A stretch of 64,000 bases of DNA from Bradyrhizobium sp. GTDB lineage: Bacteria > Pseudomonadota > Alphaproteobacteria > Rhizobiales > Xanthobacteraceae. Each line of letters begins with the position of its first letter. Position 1 is the first letter of the stretch. Of this stretch, positions 42,271 to 52,096 are shown piece after piece. The stretch covers positions 1 to 64,000 of the forward strand of contig NZ_JAUSLT010000164.1 of NCBI RefSeq assembly GCF_030646015.1, written 5' to 3'. The notes beneath the pieces were generated by a model. The model was given only the letters and a program-made list of their open reading frames with translations. It was not told the DNA's origin and made no database searches. Made by a program: the position numbers and the translations under genes.

Positions 42271-44019
42271 TTACTGGCTTCCCCTGGATGCCGCAAGAAT
42301 AAGGCGGTCGGACGGCGGCAGATCGAACCGCGGCTCGACCCCCAGAAGCGGGCCGATGCGGGCGATCACCTTGCCGCCGGTCGGCACCGCGTTCCAGCCC
42401 GAGGTGATGAAGCCGTGGGTTTCCGGCAGCGGCTTCGGCTCGTCCAGCATGATCAGGATCTGGTACTGTGGATTGTCGGCCGGCATGATCGCGGTGAACG
42501 AGTTCAGCACCTGTTTCTTGGAATAGCGCCCGTTGACGACCTTTTCCGAAGTGCCGGTCTTGCCGCCGACATAATAGCCCTTCACGTCGGCCTTCTTGGC
42601 GGTTCCGATCTCGGCGTTGAGCCGCATCAGGTAGCGCATCTTGTCCGATGTCTCGGTCCTGACCACTTTCTTCGCCATCGCCCTGGCTTCCTCTTCGGTC
42701 CGCTTGAGGAATGTCGGCGGGATCAGGTAACCGCCGTTGATGACGGCGTTGATGCCCATCACCGCCTGCAGCGGCGCCACCGAAAGCCCGTGACCGAAGG
42801 CGATGGTGATGGTGTTGAGTTCGCCCCAGCGCCTCGGCACGATCGGCGAAGTGCTCTCGGGCAGTTCGGTGCGCAGCCGGTCGAGCTGACCGAGCTTGCG
42901 CAGGAACGCCTTGTGCGCCTCGACGCCCTGCGACAGCGCCACGCGCGCCGCGCCGACGTTGGAGGAGAAGGTGAAGACTTCCGACAGCGTGATGGAGCGG
43001 CCCAGCGGATGGGTGTCGTGAATGGCGAATTTGCCGTAATGCAGCGCGCCCCGGGCGTCGAACAGGGTGTTGAGATTGGCCTTGCCGGAATCCAGCGCCA
43101 TCGCCAGCGTCAGCGCCTTGAAGGTCGAGCCCATCTCGTAGACGCCGGTGGTCAGGCGGTTGATACGATCAGGATCGTGCGCCTCCTTCGGATTGTTCGG
43201 ATCGAAGTCCGGCAGCGACACCATGGCGACGATCTCGCCGGTCTTGACGTTGGAGACGAGGCCGGAGGCCGCCTTGGCCTTGTATTTATCCTTGGCCTTG
43301 AGCAGTTCGTCGCGCAGCGCGTGCTCGACGCGCAGATCGATCGACAACTCGACCGGCCGCTGCAGCCGGTCGGTCGCAAAACCGGCGCGGTGCAGATCGG
43401 CCAGACCGTTATTGTCGAGCCATTTCTCCATCCCGGCGATGCCCTGGTTGTCGATATTGACCAGGCCGATCAGATGCGCGACTTCGGCGCCGGTGGGATA
43501 GACCCGCTTGTTCTCGCGCAGGAAACCGATGCCGGGAATGCCGAGGCGATGGATGTCATGCTGCTGCTTCGGGGTGATTTCCCGCTTCAGCCAGACGAAG
43601 CCCTTCTTCGACGCCAGCCGTTGACGCACTTCGCCGGTGTCGAGATCCGGCAGCGTCGCGGTGAGAAGCTCGATCGCCTCGTCCTTGTCGATGATCCGGC
43701 GCGGCTCGCCGAACAGGCTGGGCGACTTGACGTCGGTGGCGAGCACCACGCCGTTGCGGTCGACGATGTCGGGACGGGCGGTGGCGATGCGGTCCTGCGA
43801 CGCGGTGCGGCGCGCGGCGTGACCGTCGGCGCCGATCGCGAACATCACGAGCCGGCCGCCGATCACGGCATAGATCGCCGCAAACGCCAGGATGGCAAAC
43901 CCGACGCGGGCGCGTGCCTTGGCCGACCGGTCGACGTTGCGCCCGTACAGCAGGCTGCGGATCAGCCGCTGCCGCCACGGTTCGGTGGGTCTCGCGGCCT
44001 TCGGCGCCTGCTCGGTCAT
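42271..44019 (-). CDS. ftsI: Division-specific class B penicillin-binding protein FtsI (PBP3-like)
   Basis: MGSTFK catalytic motif, SSN, KTGTSEK. Confidence 0.95.
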   Translation of the reverse strand: MTEQAPKAARPTEPWRQRLIRSLLYGRNVDRSAKARARVGFAILAFAAIYAVIGGRLVMFAIGADGHAARRTASQDRIATARPDIVDRNGVVLATDVKSPSLFGEPRRIIDKDEAIELLTATLPDLDTGEVRQRLASKKGFVWLKREITPKQQHDIHRLGIPGIGFLRENKRVYPTGAEVAHLIGLVNIDNQGIAGMEKWLDNNGLADLHRAGFATDRLQRPVELSIDLRVEHALRDELLKAKDKYKAKAASGLVSNVKTGEIVAMVSLPDFDPNNPKEAHDPDRINRLTTGVYEMGSTFKALTLAMALDSGKANLNTLFDARGALHYGKFAIHDTHPLGRSITLSEVFTFSSNVGAARVALSQGVEAHKAFLRKLGQLDRLRTELPESTSPIVPRRWGELNTITIAFGHGLSVAPLQAVMGINAVINGGYLIPPTFLKRTEEEARAMAKKVVRTETSDKMRYLMRLNAEIGTAKKADVKGYYVGGKTGTSEKVVNGRYSKKQVLNSFTAIMPADNPQYQILIMLDEPKPLPETHGFITSGWNAVPTGGKVIARIGPLLGVEPRFDLPPSDRLILAASRGSQ

Positions 44020-44408
44020 CGCGGTTTCTCCGGCGCCGGCACTGAACCTGTAACCGTCGTGGCATCGACCGCGGCATCGATGGTCTCGAGCATCGCGCCG
44101 ATCGGATCGGGATCGCCCGGCTTGAAGAAGCGCGGCGGCCGCTCGGGCAGGTTCTTCATCGAATCATACTGCGTGGCGACCAGCGGCTTCAGCGGCAGAT
44201 GACGGTCGGCGAGGCCCTGCAGCCGCTCCGGCGCATCGAGCCTGGCCCATTCCGCGCGCAGGCCGGCGATGGCTTCGCGCTGCTCGCGAATTTCCGCATG
44301 CAGCCGCAGCACGCGCTCGGTGCGCGCGGTGGATTCCATCTTGATGCGGTAGACATAGGCGGCGGCGAACACCAAAGCGGCGATCACGAAGAGATGGATG
44401 ATGCGCAT
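44016..44408 (-). CDS. ftsL: Cell division protein FtsL-like
   Basis: Short single-TM coiled-coil protein MRIIHLFVIAALVFAAAYVYRIKMESTARTERVLRLHAEIREQREAIAGLRAEWARLD between rsmH and ftsI. Confidence 0.85.
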   Translation of the reverse strand: MRIIHLFVIAALVFAAAYVYRIKMESTARTERVLRLHAEIREQREAIAGLRAEWARLDAPERLQGLADRHLPLKPLVATQYDSMKNLPERPPRFFKPGDPDPIGAMLETIDAAVDATTVTGSVPAPEKPR

Positions 44409-44410
44409 GG

Positions 44411-45418
44411 TCAGCCTCCCCTCATCACGTCGGCGAGAACGGGCCATGCCGGCAACGCCGCGGCGGCATGCGCGGCCGCTTGCGTCCGCTCGGCGGCGCG
44501 CAGCTTGGCCGAGCGCGCGCGGGGGTTGGCGGTGACCTCGTCGCCCCCGGCGGTGACCGGGCGCTTGGTCAGAATGACGAAGCTCGGCGCGGCCTGGTTC
44601 ATTTCCGGCAGATGCCGCGAGCCGCCGCCGGCTTTGCCGCGTTCGACCAGGAAATTCTTGACGATGCGGTCTTCCAGCGAATGAAACGACACCACCACCA
44701 GCCGGCCGCCCGGCTTCAGCACGCGCTCGGCGGCCGACAGCGCCAGATACAGCTCGTCGAGTTCCGCGTTGACGAAAATCCGCAAGGCCTGGAACGTGCG
44801 GGTCGCGGGATGGATTTCACCCGGCTTCGGCCACACCACCTTGGAGACGATGTCGGCCAGCGCCTTGGTGGTTTCGATCGGCGCTTCCTTGCGGGCGGCG
44901 ACGATGGCCTTGGCGACGGGGCGGGAATAGCGCTCCTCGCCGAAAATATAGATGATGTTGGCGAGATCGGCCTCGGAGGCGACCGCGATGACGTCGGCCG
45001 CGGTCGGGCCGTCATGGCCCATCCGCATGTCGAGCGGGCCACCCAGCCGAAACGAAAAGCCGCGCTCGGCCTGGTCGAGCTGCATCGAGGAGACGCCGAC
45101 GTCCATCACCACGCCGTCGACCAAGGACAGGCCCTGGGCGGCGCAAATCTCGGCGAGATGGGAGAAGCGGTCCTCGACCAGCGTGAGCCGGCCAGCCGAC
45201 TGGTCCACCAGATCGAATCCGGCCGAAATGGCCGAGCGGTCGCGGTCGATGCCGATCACGCGGGTTCCCGCGATGTCGAGGATCGCCCGGCTGTAGCCGC
45301 CGGCCCCGAAGGTGGCATCGACATAGATTCCGCCGTCGCGGGGGCTAAGCAGCTCGATCGCCTCGCGGCCGAGCACGGGGATATGACGTTGGATTTGATT
45401 TGGGCCAGCCGGATTCAT
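44411..45418 (-). CDS. rsmH: 16S rRNA (cytosine1402-N4)-methyltransferase RsmH (MraW)
   Basis: [51 protein letters not shown]. Start at 45418 ([12 protein letters not shown]). Confidence 0.96.
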   Translation of the reverse strand: MNPAGPNQIQRHIPVLGREAIELLSPRDGGIYVDATFGAGGYSRAILDIAGTRVIGIDRDRSAISAGFDLVDQSAGRLTLVEDRFSHLAEICAAQGLSLVDGVVMDVGVSSMQLDQAERGFSFRLGGPLDMRMGHDGPTAADVIAVASEADLANIIYIFGEERYSRPVAKAIVAARKEAPIETTKALADIVSKVVWPKPGEIHPATRTFQALRIFVNAELDELYLALSAAERVLKPGGRLVVVSFHSLEDRIVKNFLVERGKAGGGSRHLPEMNQAAPSFVILTKRPVTAGGDEVTANPRARSAKLRAAERTQAAAHAAAALPAWPVLADVMRGG

Positions 45419-46038
45419 GCCCCAGCTCCGGGCGCGATCCGGGGTGACTTGCCAAAACTGGACGCGAACGGCCCCATTGCGCCTCAAATGTCTGCACTTC
45501 GCCGGGCTTTTCCGGCCGAAAAGCGCCGTTCGAACCGAAAGCCCCGGCAAGGCACGATGGCCGATCCCGCGTGCGCCCCTTCGCAACCCCCGATTTCCCC
45601 CTGGAATTTGCTGGGCTGCCATGGGATTTCAGTGCCGGGATTTCGAGCGTCAATGCGGCCTCGGCCGTCCCCAAACCGGTTCGGCTCTTCACCACTTAGT
45701 AACGTCAGTTAGCGTTAAGAAAGCGTTGATGGATTTGGGCGGATTTCGCGCCCAAACGGACCGCGCGGTGATTCCCGCGCCATGCGCCTGCAATCATGCC
45801 GGTTGGGCGCGTCAAGTGATGCTCCCCGCACACACCCGGCCAAAATGCGAAGGCCGCGGCCGGCTCACGGATTGCGCCGGCGACATCGTAAAGGAATAGT
45901 AAATGAGGTTCGCCCTGAAGGCGCACCATTGCCGTTCTCCTGCCCGGATTGACCTGTCCTATGCCGCCCGGTTCGTTCGCATCCAACGGTATTGATTCGA
46001 AGCGTCGCGCCGTCCCGCTCCCGAGGACCAACGCGGAC

Positions 46039-46821
46039 ATGAAGACCTTTGCCCCGGATTCCTCGATCGCTTCCGACGTCATCCCGTCGGTGAATTACGG
46101 CGACCGGAACAAGGGCCGGCTGCCCGACATGATCGTGCTGCACTACACCGGGATGCCCGATGTCGAAGGCGCCATCGCGCAGCTGTGCACGGCGGGCACC
46201 GACGTTTCGGCGCATTACATCGTGCTGGAAGACGGCCGCATCGTGCAATGCGTGCCGGAGGCCAAGCGCGCCTGGCATGCCGGCGTGGCGGTCTGGGCCG
46301 GCGAGGAAGACATCAACTCCTGTTCGATCGGCGTCGAGATCGTCAATCGCGGCCATGACTGGGGCTATCCGGATTTTCCGCTGCGCCAGATCGCCGCCGT
46401 GATCGCGCTGTGCCGCGGCATCATGCTGCGCCGCCAGGTGCCATCGCACCGCGTGCTCGCCCATTCGGATGTCGCCCCGGCCCGCAAGAAGGACCCCGGC
46501 GAGAAATTTCCGTGGCACTCGCTGGCCAATTCCGGCGTCGGCCACTGGGTGCAGCCGGCCCCGATCGTGCGCGGCGAGACCATGAAACTCGGCAGCATCG
46601 GCGACGACGTGCTCGGCCTGCAGCAGGCGCTGGCCAAATACGGCTATGGCATCCCGACCACGGGAAAATACGACGGCCCCACCATGGAAGCGGTCACTGC
46701 CTTCCAGCGCCACTTCCGCCCCGCCCGCGTCGACGGCGTCGCCGACCATTCGACGCTGGTCACCCTGCAGGCGCTGCTGGAAACCTTGCCGGCCGAGGCT
46801 GTGGCCGTCGCGGCAAAGTAG
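46039..46821 (+). CDS. N-acetylmuramoyl-L-alanine amidase (AmiD-like) with C-terminal peptidoglycan-binding domain
   Basis: MIVLHYTGMPDVEGAI..DVSAHYIVLEDGRIVQ..HSDVAPARKKDPGEKFPW amidase_2 motifs; C-terminal IGDDVLGLQQALAKYGYGIPTTGKYDGPTMEAVTAFQRHFRP. Confidence 0.94.
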   Translation: MKTFAPDSSIASDVIPSVNYGDRNKGRLPDMIVLHYTGMPDVEGAIAQLCTAGTDVSAHYIVLEDGRIVQCVPEAKRAWHAGVAVWAGEEDINSCSIGVEIVNRGHDWGYPDFPLRQIAAVIALCRGIMLRRQVPSHRVLAHSDVAPARKKDPGEKFPWHSLANSGVGHWVQPAPIVRGETMKLGSIGDDVLGLQQALAKYGYGIPTTGKYDGPTMEAVTAFQRHFRPARVDGVADHSTLVTLQALLETLPAEAVAVAAK

Positions 46822-46918
46822 CATCAGGCCAATTCTGCCGGACGATTGACCTTGCTCAAGCCCGCCGGGCGCGTTTTCGGCGACAAGCCGCGATAGCGGC
46901 ATAAGCACGGAACAAGCG

Positions 46919-49207
46919 ATGTCATTTGAGCGCGTCCTGCGCTGGGCACTGGTGGCGATCGCCATCGCGGGACTGTCGGCGGGAATTCTCGCCTGGCTGG
47001 CCGGCCGGCCTGATCTCGCCGGTCTCTGCTGGACGCTGGCCACCGCGCCCGTCGTCGCCGGGCTGGCGTTCTCGATCGTCAGGGATTTCCTCGCGGGCCG
47101 GTTCGGGGTCGATGCGATCGCGCTGGTGTCGATGAGTGCTGCGCTGGCGCTCGGCCAGCCGCTGGCCGGCGCCGTGGTCGCGCTGATGTATTCCGGCGGC
47201 AACGTGCTCGAGGATATCGCGATTGCCCGCGCCGAACATGATTTGCGCGCGCTGGTCGATCGCGCGCCGCGCGAGGCGCGCCGCCGTGTCGAGGGCCGCA
47301 TCGAGCAGGTGCCCGTCGATGCCGTGGCGATCGGCGACCGCCTGCTGGTGCAGGCCGGCGAGGTCGTCCCGGTCGATGGCGTCGTCATCTCGGACGCAGC
47401 CGTGATCGACGAGTCCGCATTGACAGGCGAACCGATCCCGGTCGCCCGCGCGCGCGGCGGCGCCATTCTCTCCGGCGCCCTCAACGCCGGTGCGACCTTC
47501 GAAATGACGGTGACCGCGGTCGCCGGCGAAAGCACCTATGCCGGCATCGTGAAGATGGTCACCGCGGCGCAGACCGCCAAGGCGCCGTTCGTACGGCTGG
47601 CCGATCGCTATGCGCTGGTGTTCCTGCCGGTCTCGCTGGCACTGGCTTTCGCGGCGTGGTGGATATCGGGCGATCTGTTGCGCAGCCTCGCGGTGCTGGT
47701 GGCGGCGACGCCGTGTCCGCTGATTCTGGCCGCCCCCGTCGCCTTCATCGCGGGCGTCGCCCGGGCGGCGCGGCGCGGCATCCTGGTCAAGGGCGGCGGC
47801 GCGCTGGAAGCGCTGGCGCGCGCCCATACCGTGCTGTTCGACAAGACCGGCACGCTGACGGTCGGCGGCGCGCGGCTGCTGTCGGTCGAGGTGGCGCCGG
47901 GCGAGACCGCCGAAGAGGTGTTGCTGTTCGGCGCCTCGCTCGAACAGGCGTCGCATCATGTGATCGCGGGCGCCATCGTTCAGGCCGGCACCGAGCGCGG
48001 ACTGAGCCTGAAGCTGCCCGAGCAGGTCAGGGAAACCATGGGTTCGGGCCTGCGCGGCGTGATCGAGGGACGGCGGATAGAAGCCGGTTCGCGGGAATTC
48101 GTCATGGCCGGCGGACCAACTCCCGAATGGGCGACCCGGGCGATCCGGCGCGCCTCGTGGCGATCGGCGCTGATCGTGTTCGTCGCGGTCGAGGGACGGC
48201 CGATCGGCGCCCTGCTGCTCGCCGACGAACTTCGGCCCGATACGCCGCGGGCGATCCGGCTGCTGCGCGAAGCCGGCATCGCGCGCATCGTCATGGTCAC
48301 CGGCGACCGCGCCGGCGCGGCGCAGGCGATCGGCGCAGCCCTCGATCTGGATTCCGTGCTGGCGGAACGCGTTCCCTCCGACAAGGTCGACGCGGTGCGC
48401 TCCGAGCAGCGGCTGCATCCGACCATCATGGTCGGGGACGGCATCAACGACGCCCCGGCGCTGGCGGCGGCCGACGTCGGGATCGCACTCGGCGCGCGCG
48501 GCGCCAGCGCCTCGTCGGAAGCCGCCGACGTGGTGATCCTGGCCGACCGCCTCGACCGGGTCGGCGAGGCGATCGCGATCGCGCAGCGCGCGCGGCGGAT
48601 CGCCGTCCAGAGCATCGTCGCGGGCATGACGCTTTCGATCCTCGCCATGCTGGCCGCGACCTTCGGCTGGCTGCAGCCGGTGCCGGCGGCGCTCGTTCAG
48701 GAGGCGATCGATGTCGCCGTGATCCTCAATGCGCTGCGCGCGCTGTCCCCGGGTTACCGCCACTCCGGCCGAAGCATGACCGCCGCAGCCGGACGCGAGC
48801 TGCATCGCAATCACCTCGCTCTGATCGGCCAGCTCGACCGGCTGCGATCGATCGTCGATGCGCTCGACGATGCCACCCCGGAGGGCGCGGCGGCGCTGAT
48901 TGCCGAGGCGAACGCGGTGGTTCAGGACCAGGTGGTCGCCCACGAGCGCGACGACGAGGGCCACGTCTACCCGCAGCTCGCCAAGGTCCTGCAGGAGAGC
49001 CATGGCCTCTCCGCCATGAGCCGGGCGCACCGCGAAATCCTGCATCTCGCCCGCCTGCTCGCCCGCGTCGCCGAAGACCTGCCGTCGGAAAAGGTCGACC
49101 GCTACCTGATCCGCGACGCGCAACGGCTGATCGAGGCGGTCGAGACGCTGGTGCGGCTCCACACCGCGCAGGAGGAAGACATCTACGAGGCGGTCGCGGC
49201 GCGGTAG
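46919..49207 (+). CDS. P1B-type metal ATPase with TPCP motif and C-terminal hemerythrin-like domain (P1B-5/Nia-like)
   Basis: VAATPCPLILAAP, DKTGTLT, MVGDGINDAPALAAADVGIAL; C-terminus HRNHLALIGQLDRL..VAHERDDEGHVYPQL..HREILHLARLL..RLHTAQEEDIYEAV. Confidence 0.92.
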   Translation: MSFERVLRWALVAIAIAGLSAGILAWLAGRPDLAGLCWTLATAPVVAGLAFSIVRDFLAGRFGVDAIALVSMSAALALGQPLAGAVVALMYSGGNVLEDIAIARAEHDLRALVDRAPREARRRVEGRIEQVPVDAVAIGDRLLVQAGEVVPVDGVVISDAAVIDESALTGEPIPVARARGGAILSGALNAGATFEMTVTAVAGESTYAGIVKMVTAAQTAKAPFVRLADRYALVFLPVSLALAFAAWWISGDLLRSLAVLVAATPCPLILAAPVAFIAGVARAARRGILVKGGGALEALARAHTVLFDKTGTLTVGGARLLSVEVAPGETAEEVLLFGASLEQASHHVIAGAIVQAGTERGLSLKLPEQVRETMGSGLRGVIEGRRIEAGSREFVMAGGPTPEWATRAIRRASWRSALIVFVAVEGRPIGALLLADELRPDTPRAIRLLREAGIARIVMVTGDRAGAAQAIGAALDLDSVLAERVPSDKVDAVRSEQRLHPTIMVGDGINDAPALAAADVGIALGARGASASSEAADVVILADRLDRVGEAIAIAQRARRIAVQSIVAGMTLSILAMLAATFGWLQPVPAALVQEAIDVAVILNALRALSPGYRHSGRSMTAAAGRELHRNHLALIGQLDRLRSIVDALDDATPEGAAALIAEANAVVQDQVVAHERDDEGHVYPQLAKVLQESHGLSAMSRAHREILHLARLLARVAEDLPSEKVDRYLIRDAQRLIEAVETLVRLHTAQEEDIYEAVAAR

Positions 49208-49221
49208 CGCAAATTACGCCG

Positions 49222-49650
49222 TCAGCGCCTGATCTCCGTGATCAACACCTTGACGGTCGAGCCTTCCTTGAAGATGCGGTAATCGTATTCGACGGATCCA
49301 CCGCCCGACAATGCCAGGTTCGCGGTGCAGATCGTTTCGGTGTCCGATGCCGAGACCTTCTTGATGAAGTTGTATTTCGTCGCGCTGAACTTGTTCTTCT
49401 TGTTGAGGTCGGACAGCGTGTCGCGCGTGGTCTGCGCATCGCAGGCCGGGATGCTGCCGACACTGCCGAGCTTGCCGATCAGTCCCGCACCGGTCGCCAG
49501 CAGGGTGATGGCGATGCAGACGAACAGGAAATAGCGCAACCATTTCGGCCCCTTCCGCGCCGCATTGGCCATGACAGCGCTGCCGACAAGACCGGACGCC
49601 GCTGCACCATAATTCGGTGATGCCAGATCCTTTTCGTTTTCCATGGTCAA
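49222..49650 (-). CDS. Hypothetical single-TM protein
   Basis: 142 aa; TM RYFLFVCIAITLLATGAGLIG then a soluble domain with two Cys. Confidence 0.7.
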   Translation of the reverse strand: MTMENEKDLASPNYGAAASGLVGSAVMANAARKGPKWLRYFLFVCIAITLLATGAGLIGKLGSVGSIPACDAQTTRDTLSDLNKKNKFSATKYNFIKKVSASDTETICTANLALSGGGSVEYDYRIFKEGSTVKVLITEIRR

Positions 49651-49788
49651 AACCCCATAAATAAAGGGTGGACCTTAGAGCAACCGTTGCCGCTGGCAAA
49701 CGCGGCCTTCAGGATGATCGATTTCGACCCCGGCCGCGGGCCTTATCGGCTTGACGCGGTGACCTTAAGCCCCCATCACAGGCGCGTC

Positions 49789-50212
49789 AGTCGGCCGGAC
49801 GGCCGCTCCTGCTACGGTCGAAAGGCTGCGGGAGAGGAAAGTCCGGGCTCCATCGACATACGGTGCCGGATAACGTCCGGCGGGGGCGACCCCAGGGACA
49901 GTGCCACAGAGAACGAACCGCTTCCCCCACCCGAAAGGGAGGGGGCGAGTAAGGGTGAAAAGGTGCGGTAAGAGCGCACCGCGGGTCCGGCAACGGAAAC
50001 GGCATGGCAAACCACACCGGGAGCAAAACCGAATAGGGACGGCAACGCGGGATGTTCGCGCAAGCGATAACTCCGCAGGGCGATGTCAGGCTCGCTGTCC
50101 GGGTAGGTTGCTCGAGGCCCTGTGCAAACAGGGTCCCAGAGGAATGGCCGTCACGTATCGCCTGCGCAAGCCGGCGGTGCCCTACAAAACCCGGCTTACA
50201 GGCCGGCTGATA
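49789..50212 (+). ncRNA. rnpB: RNase P RNA, bacterial class A
   Basis: GGGAGAGGAAAGTCCGGGCTCC, CCACAGAGAACGAACCGC, GGTGAAAAGGTGCGGTAAGAGCGCACCG, GAGGAATGGCCGTCAC; P1 pairing 5' AGTCGGCC / 3' GGCCGGCT. Confidence 0.95.
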
Positions 50213-50257
50213 TCTTTGAGCGAAAGCGTTTTCGAAGAAAGCGCGTCTGAAGAGAAT

Positions 50258-50288
50258 GAGGGGTTCGGCGTAACGCGCCGGACCCCTC
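50258..50288. terminator. Hairpin downstream of rnpB (possible terminator or processing site)
   Basis: GAGGGGTtCGGCG-taacg-CGCCGgACCCCTC; no strong T-tract. Confidence 0.4.
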
Positions 50289-50302
50289 GCCAATTCCAAG
50301 GT

Positions 50303-50383
50303 CGTCATTGCGAGCGCAGCGAAGCAATCCATCTTACAACGGAAAGAAGATTGCTTCGTCGCAAGGGCTCCTCGCAATGACGG
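50303..50383. repeat. Interspersed palindromic repeat family R2, copy b
   Basis: CGTCATTGCGAGCGCAGCGAAGCAATCCATC...GATTGCTTCGTCGCAAGGGCTCCTCGCAATGACGG; inverted relative to copy a. Confidence 0.92.
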
Positions 50384-50389
50384 CGATAC

Positions 50390-51265
50390 TCAATCCCGCT
50401 TGAACCGGTAATCAAACCTCTCCCCATCCGCCTTGATCAATCCCACCGTCGGTGTCGGGAAATGCACCGGCAGGATCAGCGTATCGGTGTCGGCCACCTC
50501 GGCGAAAAATTTGCGGCGCGAGACCGCCGACTGTTTTGGATCCCAGTCCGGCCGTGCCGACCAGTCGGGCTCGCGGCACTGGATCGCGTGGTGCATCAGA
50601 TCGCCGGCCACCACCGCGCGCTGGCCGCGGGAAAAGATGTTGACGCAACAATGGCAGGGCGAGTGGCCCGGGGTCGGCGTCAGTGTGACGGTGTCGTCGA
50701 GCGCGTAATCGTCGTCGACCAGCAGCGCCTGGCCGGCTTCGACGATCGGCAGACAGTTGTCGCGGAATACAGTGCCGGGCGGGTTGGCGCCGTGCGCGTG
50801 CTCCGCCTCCCAGACCGCATATTCCTTCTTGTGAAACACGTATTTCGCATTCGGGAAGGTCGGCACCCAGCGCCCGTTGCGCAGCACCGTGTTCCAGCCG
50901 GTATGGTCGATGTGCAGGTGGGTGCAGAACACATAGTCGACGCTTTCGTAACTGATGCCGAGCGCGAAAAGCTCGTTGCGCCAGCGTTCCTTGCCGGGGA
51001 AATCGAACGGCGGTGGGTGGCCCTTGTCCTCGCCGGTGCAGGTGTCGACCAGGATGGTGTGGTGCGGGGTGCGGACGACAAACGTCTGGTAGGTGATGAC
51101 CATCAGCCCCAGTGCGGCGTCGTACACCTCCGGCTCCATGGTCGGCAGATGATGCCTGAAGACGGCGTCGTCATAGGCCGGGAAAAAATCCTGCGGCCGC
51201 CGCCACGGGCCTTCGCGCTCGATCACCGCGTCGATGGTGATGTCGCCGATCCGGATCTGCTTCAT
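50390..51265 (-). CDS. MBL-fold metallo-hydrolase
   Basis: CTHLHIDHTGWN, PTPGHSPCHCCV, VVAGDLMHHAIQ; start at MKQIRIGDITIDAVIEREGPWRRPQDF. Confidence 0.93.
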   Translation of the reverse strand: MKQIRIGDITIDAVIEREGPWRRPQDFFPAYDDAVFRHHLPTMEPEVYDAALGLMVITYQTFVVRTPHHTILVDTCTGEDKGHPPPFDFPGKERWRNELFALGISYESVDYVFCTHLHIDHTGWNTVLRNGRWVPTFPNAKYVFHKKEYAVWEAEHAHGANPPGTVFRDNCLPIVEAGQALLVDDDYALDDTVTLTPTPGHSPCHCCVNIFSRGQRAVVAGDLMHHAIQCREPDWSARPDWDPKQSAVSRRKFFAEVADTDTLILPVHFPTPTVGLIKADGERFDYRFKRD

Positions 51266-51987
51266 CGTCTGGGCTCCGCCGCGATCTTCGACAGCAGCGC
51301 CATCAGCGCCTCCGGCGCGGTGACGTTGGGCGAATGGCTGGCGTCGATCTCGTAATAGCGCCAGGCGGGATCGGCCTTGGCAATCCGGGCAAACGGCCCG
51401 AACGTATCCGCCGGTGTGATGCGGGTGGCGTAGATGTAGCTGCGCGGCAGGGTCAGCGCGCCGCCCTGCAGCTTGAGCCCGGTCTCGAAGCATTTGATCG
51501 GCATATGCACGCGGCGCGTGCTCAGCCATTCCTGGTCGGCGGGCGACGTATCCGGCGGCGTCGGGTTCGGCGGCATCCGCCACTCGCCGCTGTCCTTCAG
51601 CTCCTGCATGCGCGGCCGCGCCACCTCGTTGAGATCGAGCAGCGATTGGCCGTCAGCGGGCACGAAGGCGTCGACATAGATCAGCTGGGTGACGCGGTCC
51701 CGCGCGCGGTCGGCGACGCCGGTGGCGACCATGCCGCCATAGCTGTGGCCGACCAGCACGATGTCGCGCAGGTCCTCATATTTGATGACGTTGAGGACGT
51801 CCTCGATATGGGTTTCGAGATCGATCGACGGATTGGCCAGTTGCGCGCGCTCGCCAAGGCCGGTGTAGGTCGGCGTCACCAGCCGATGCCCGGCCGCCGC
51901 CATCAGCGGGTGCATCTTCTTCCAGGCCCAGCCGGCCGACCAGGCGCCGTGGCAGACGAGAAAAGTCTTGGGGGACGGAGCATTCAT
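51262..51987 (-). CDS. Alpha/beta hydrolase
   Basis: FLVCHGAWSAGWAWKKM, LVGHSYGGMVATGVADR, DASHSPNVTAPEAL; overlaps the MBL hydrolase start. Confidence 0.93.
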   Translation of the reverse strand: MNAPSPKTFLVCHGAWSAGWAWKKMHPLMAAAGHRLVTPTYTGLGERAQLANPSIDLETHIEDVLNVIKYEDLRDIVLVGHSYGGMVATGVADRARDRVTQLIYVDAFVPADGQSLLDLNEVARPRMQELKDSGEWRMPPNPTPPDTSPADQEWLSTRRVHMPIKCFETGLKLQGGALTLPRSYIYATRITPADTFGPFARIAKADPAWRYYEIDASHSPNVTAPEALMALLSKIAAEPRR

Positions 51988-52096
51988 CGGGCGTTTCCAT
52001 ATGCGAGAAGGGTTGTTGGACCGAGGTCAACTGCGATAGTACCCGCCTGCTCCGTCGTGTAAATGTCGCGGCAACGAAGATGAAAAAAGAACAACG

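Noticed and set aside
45345-45695. 116-aa minus-strand ORF upstream of rsmH as a candidate MraZ
   Set aside because: Sequence ([26 protein letters not shown]...) has no MraZ/AbrB motif and overlaps the rsmH start in another frame.
49787-50377. ORFs overlapping rnpB on both strands
   Set aside because: Overlap a clear RNase P RNA; no protein family similarity.
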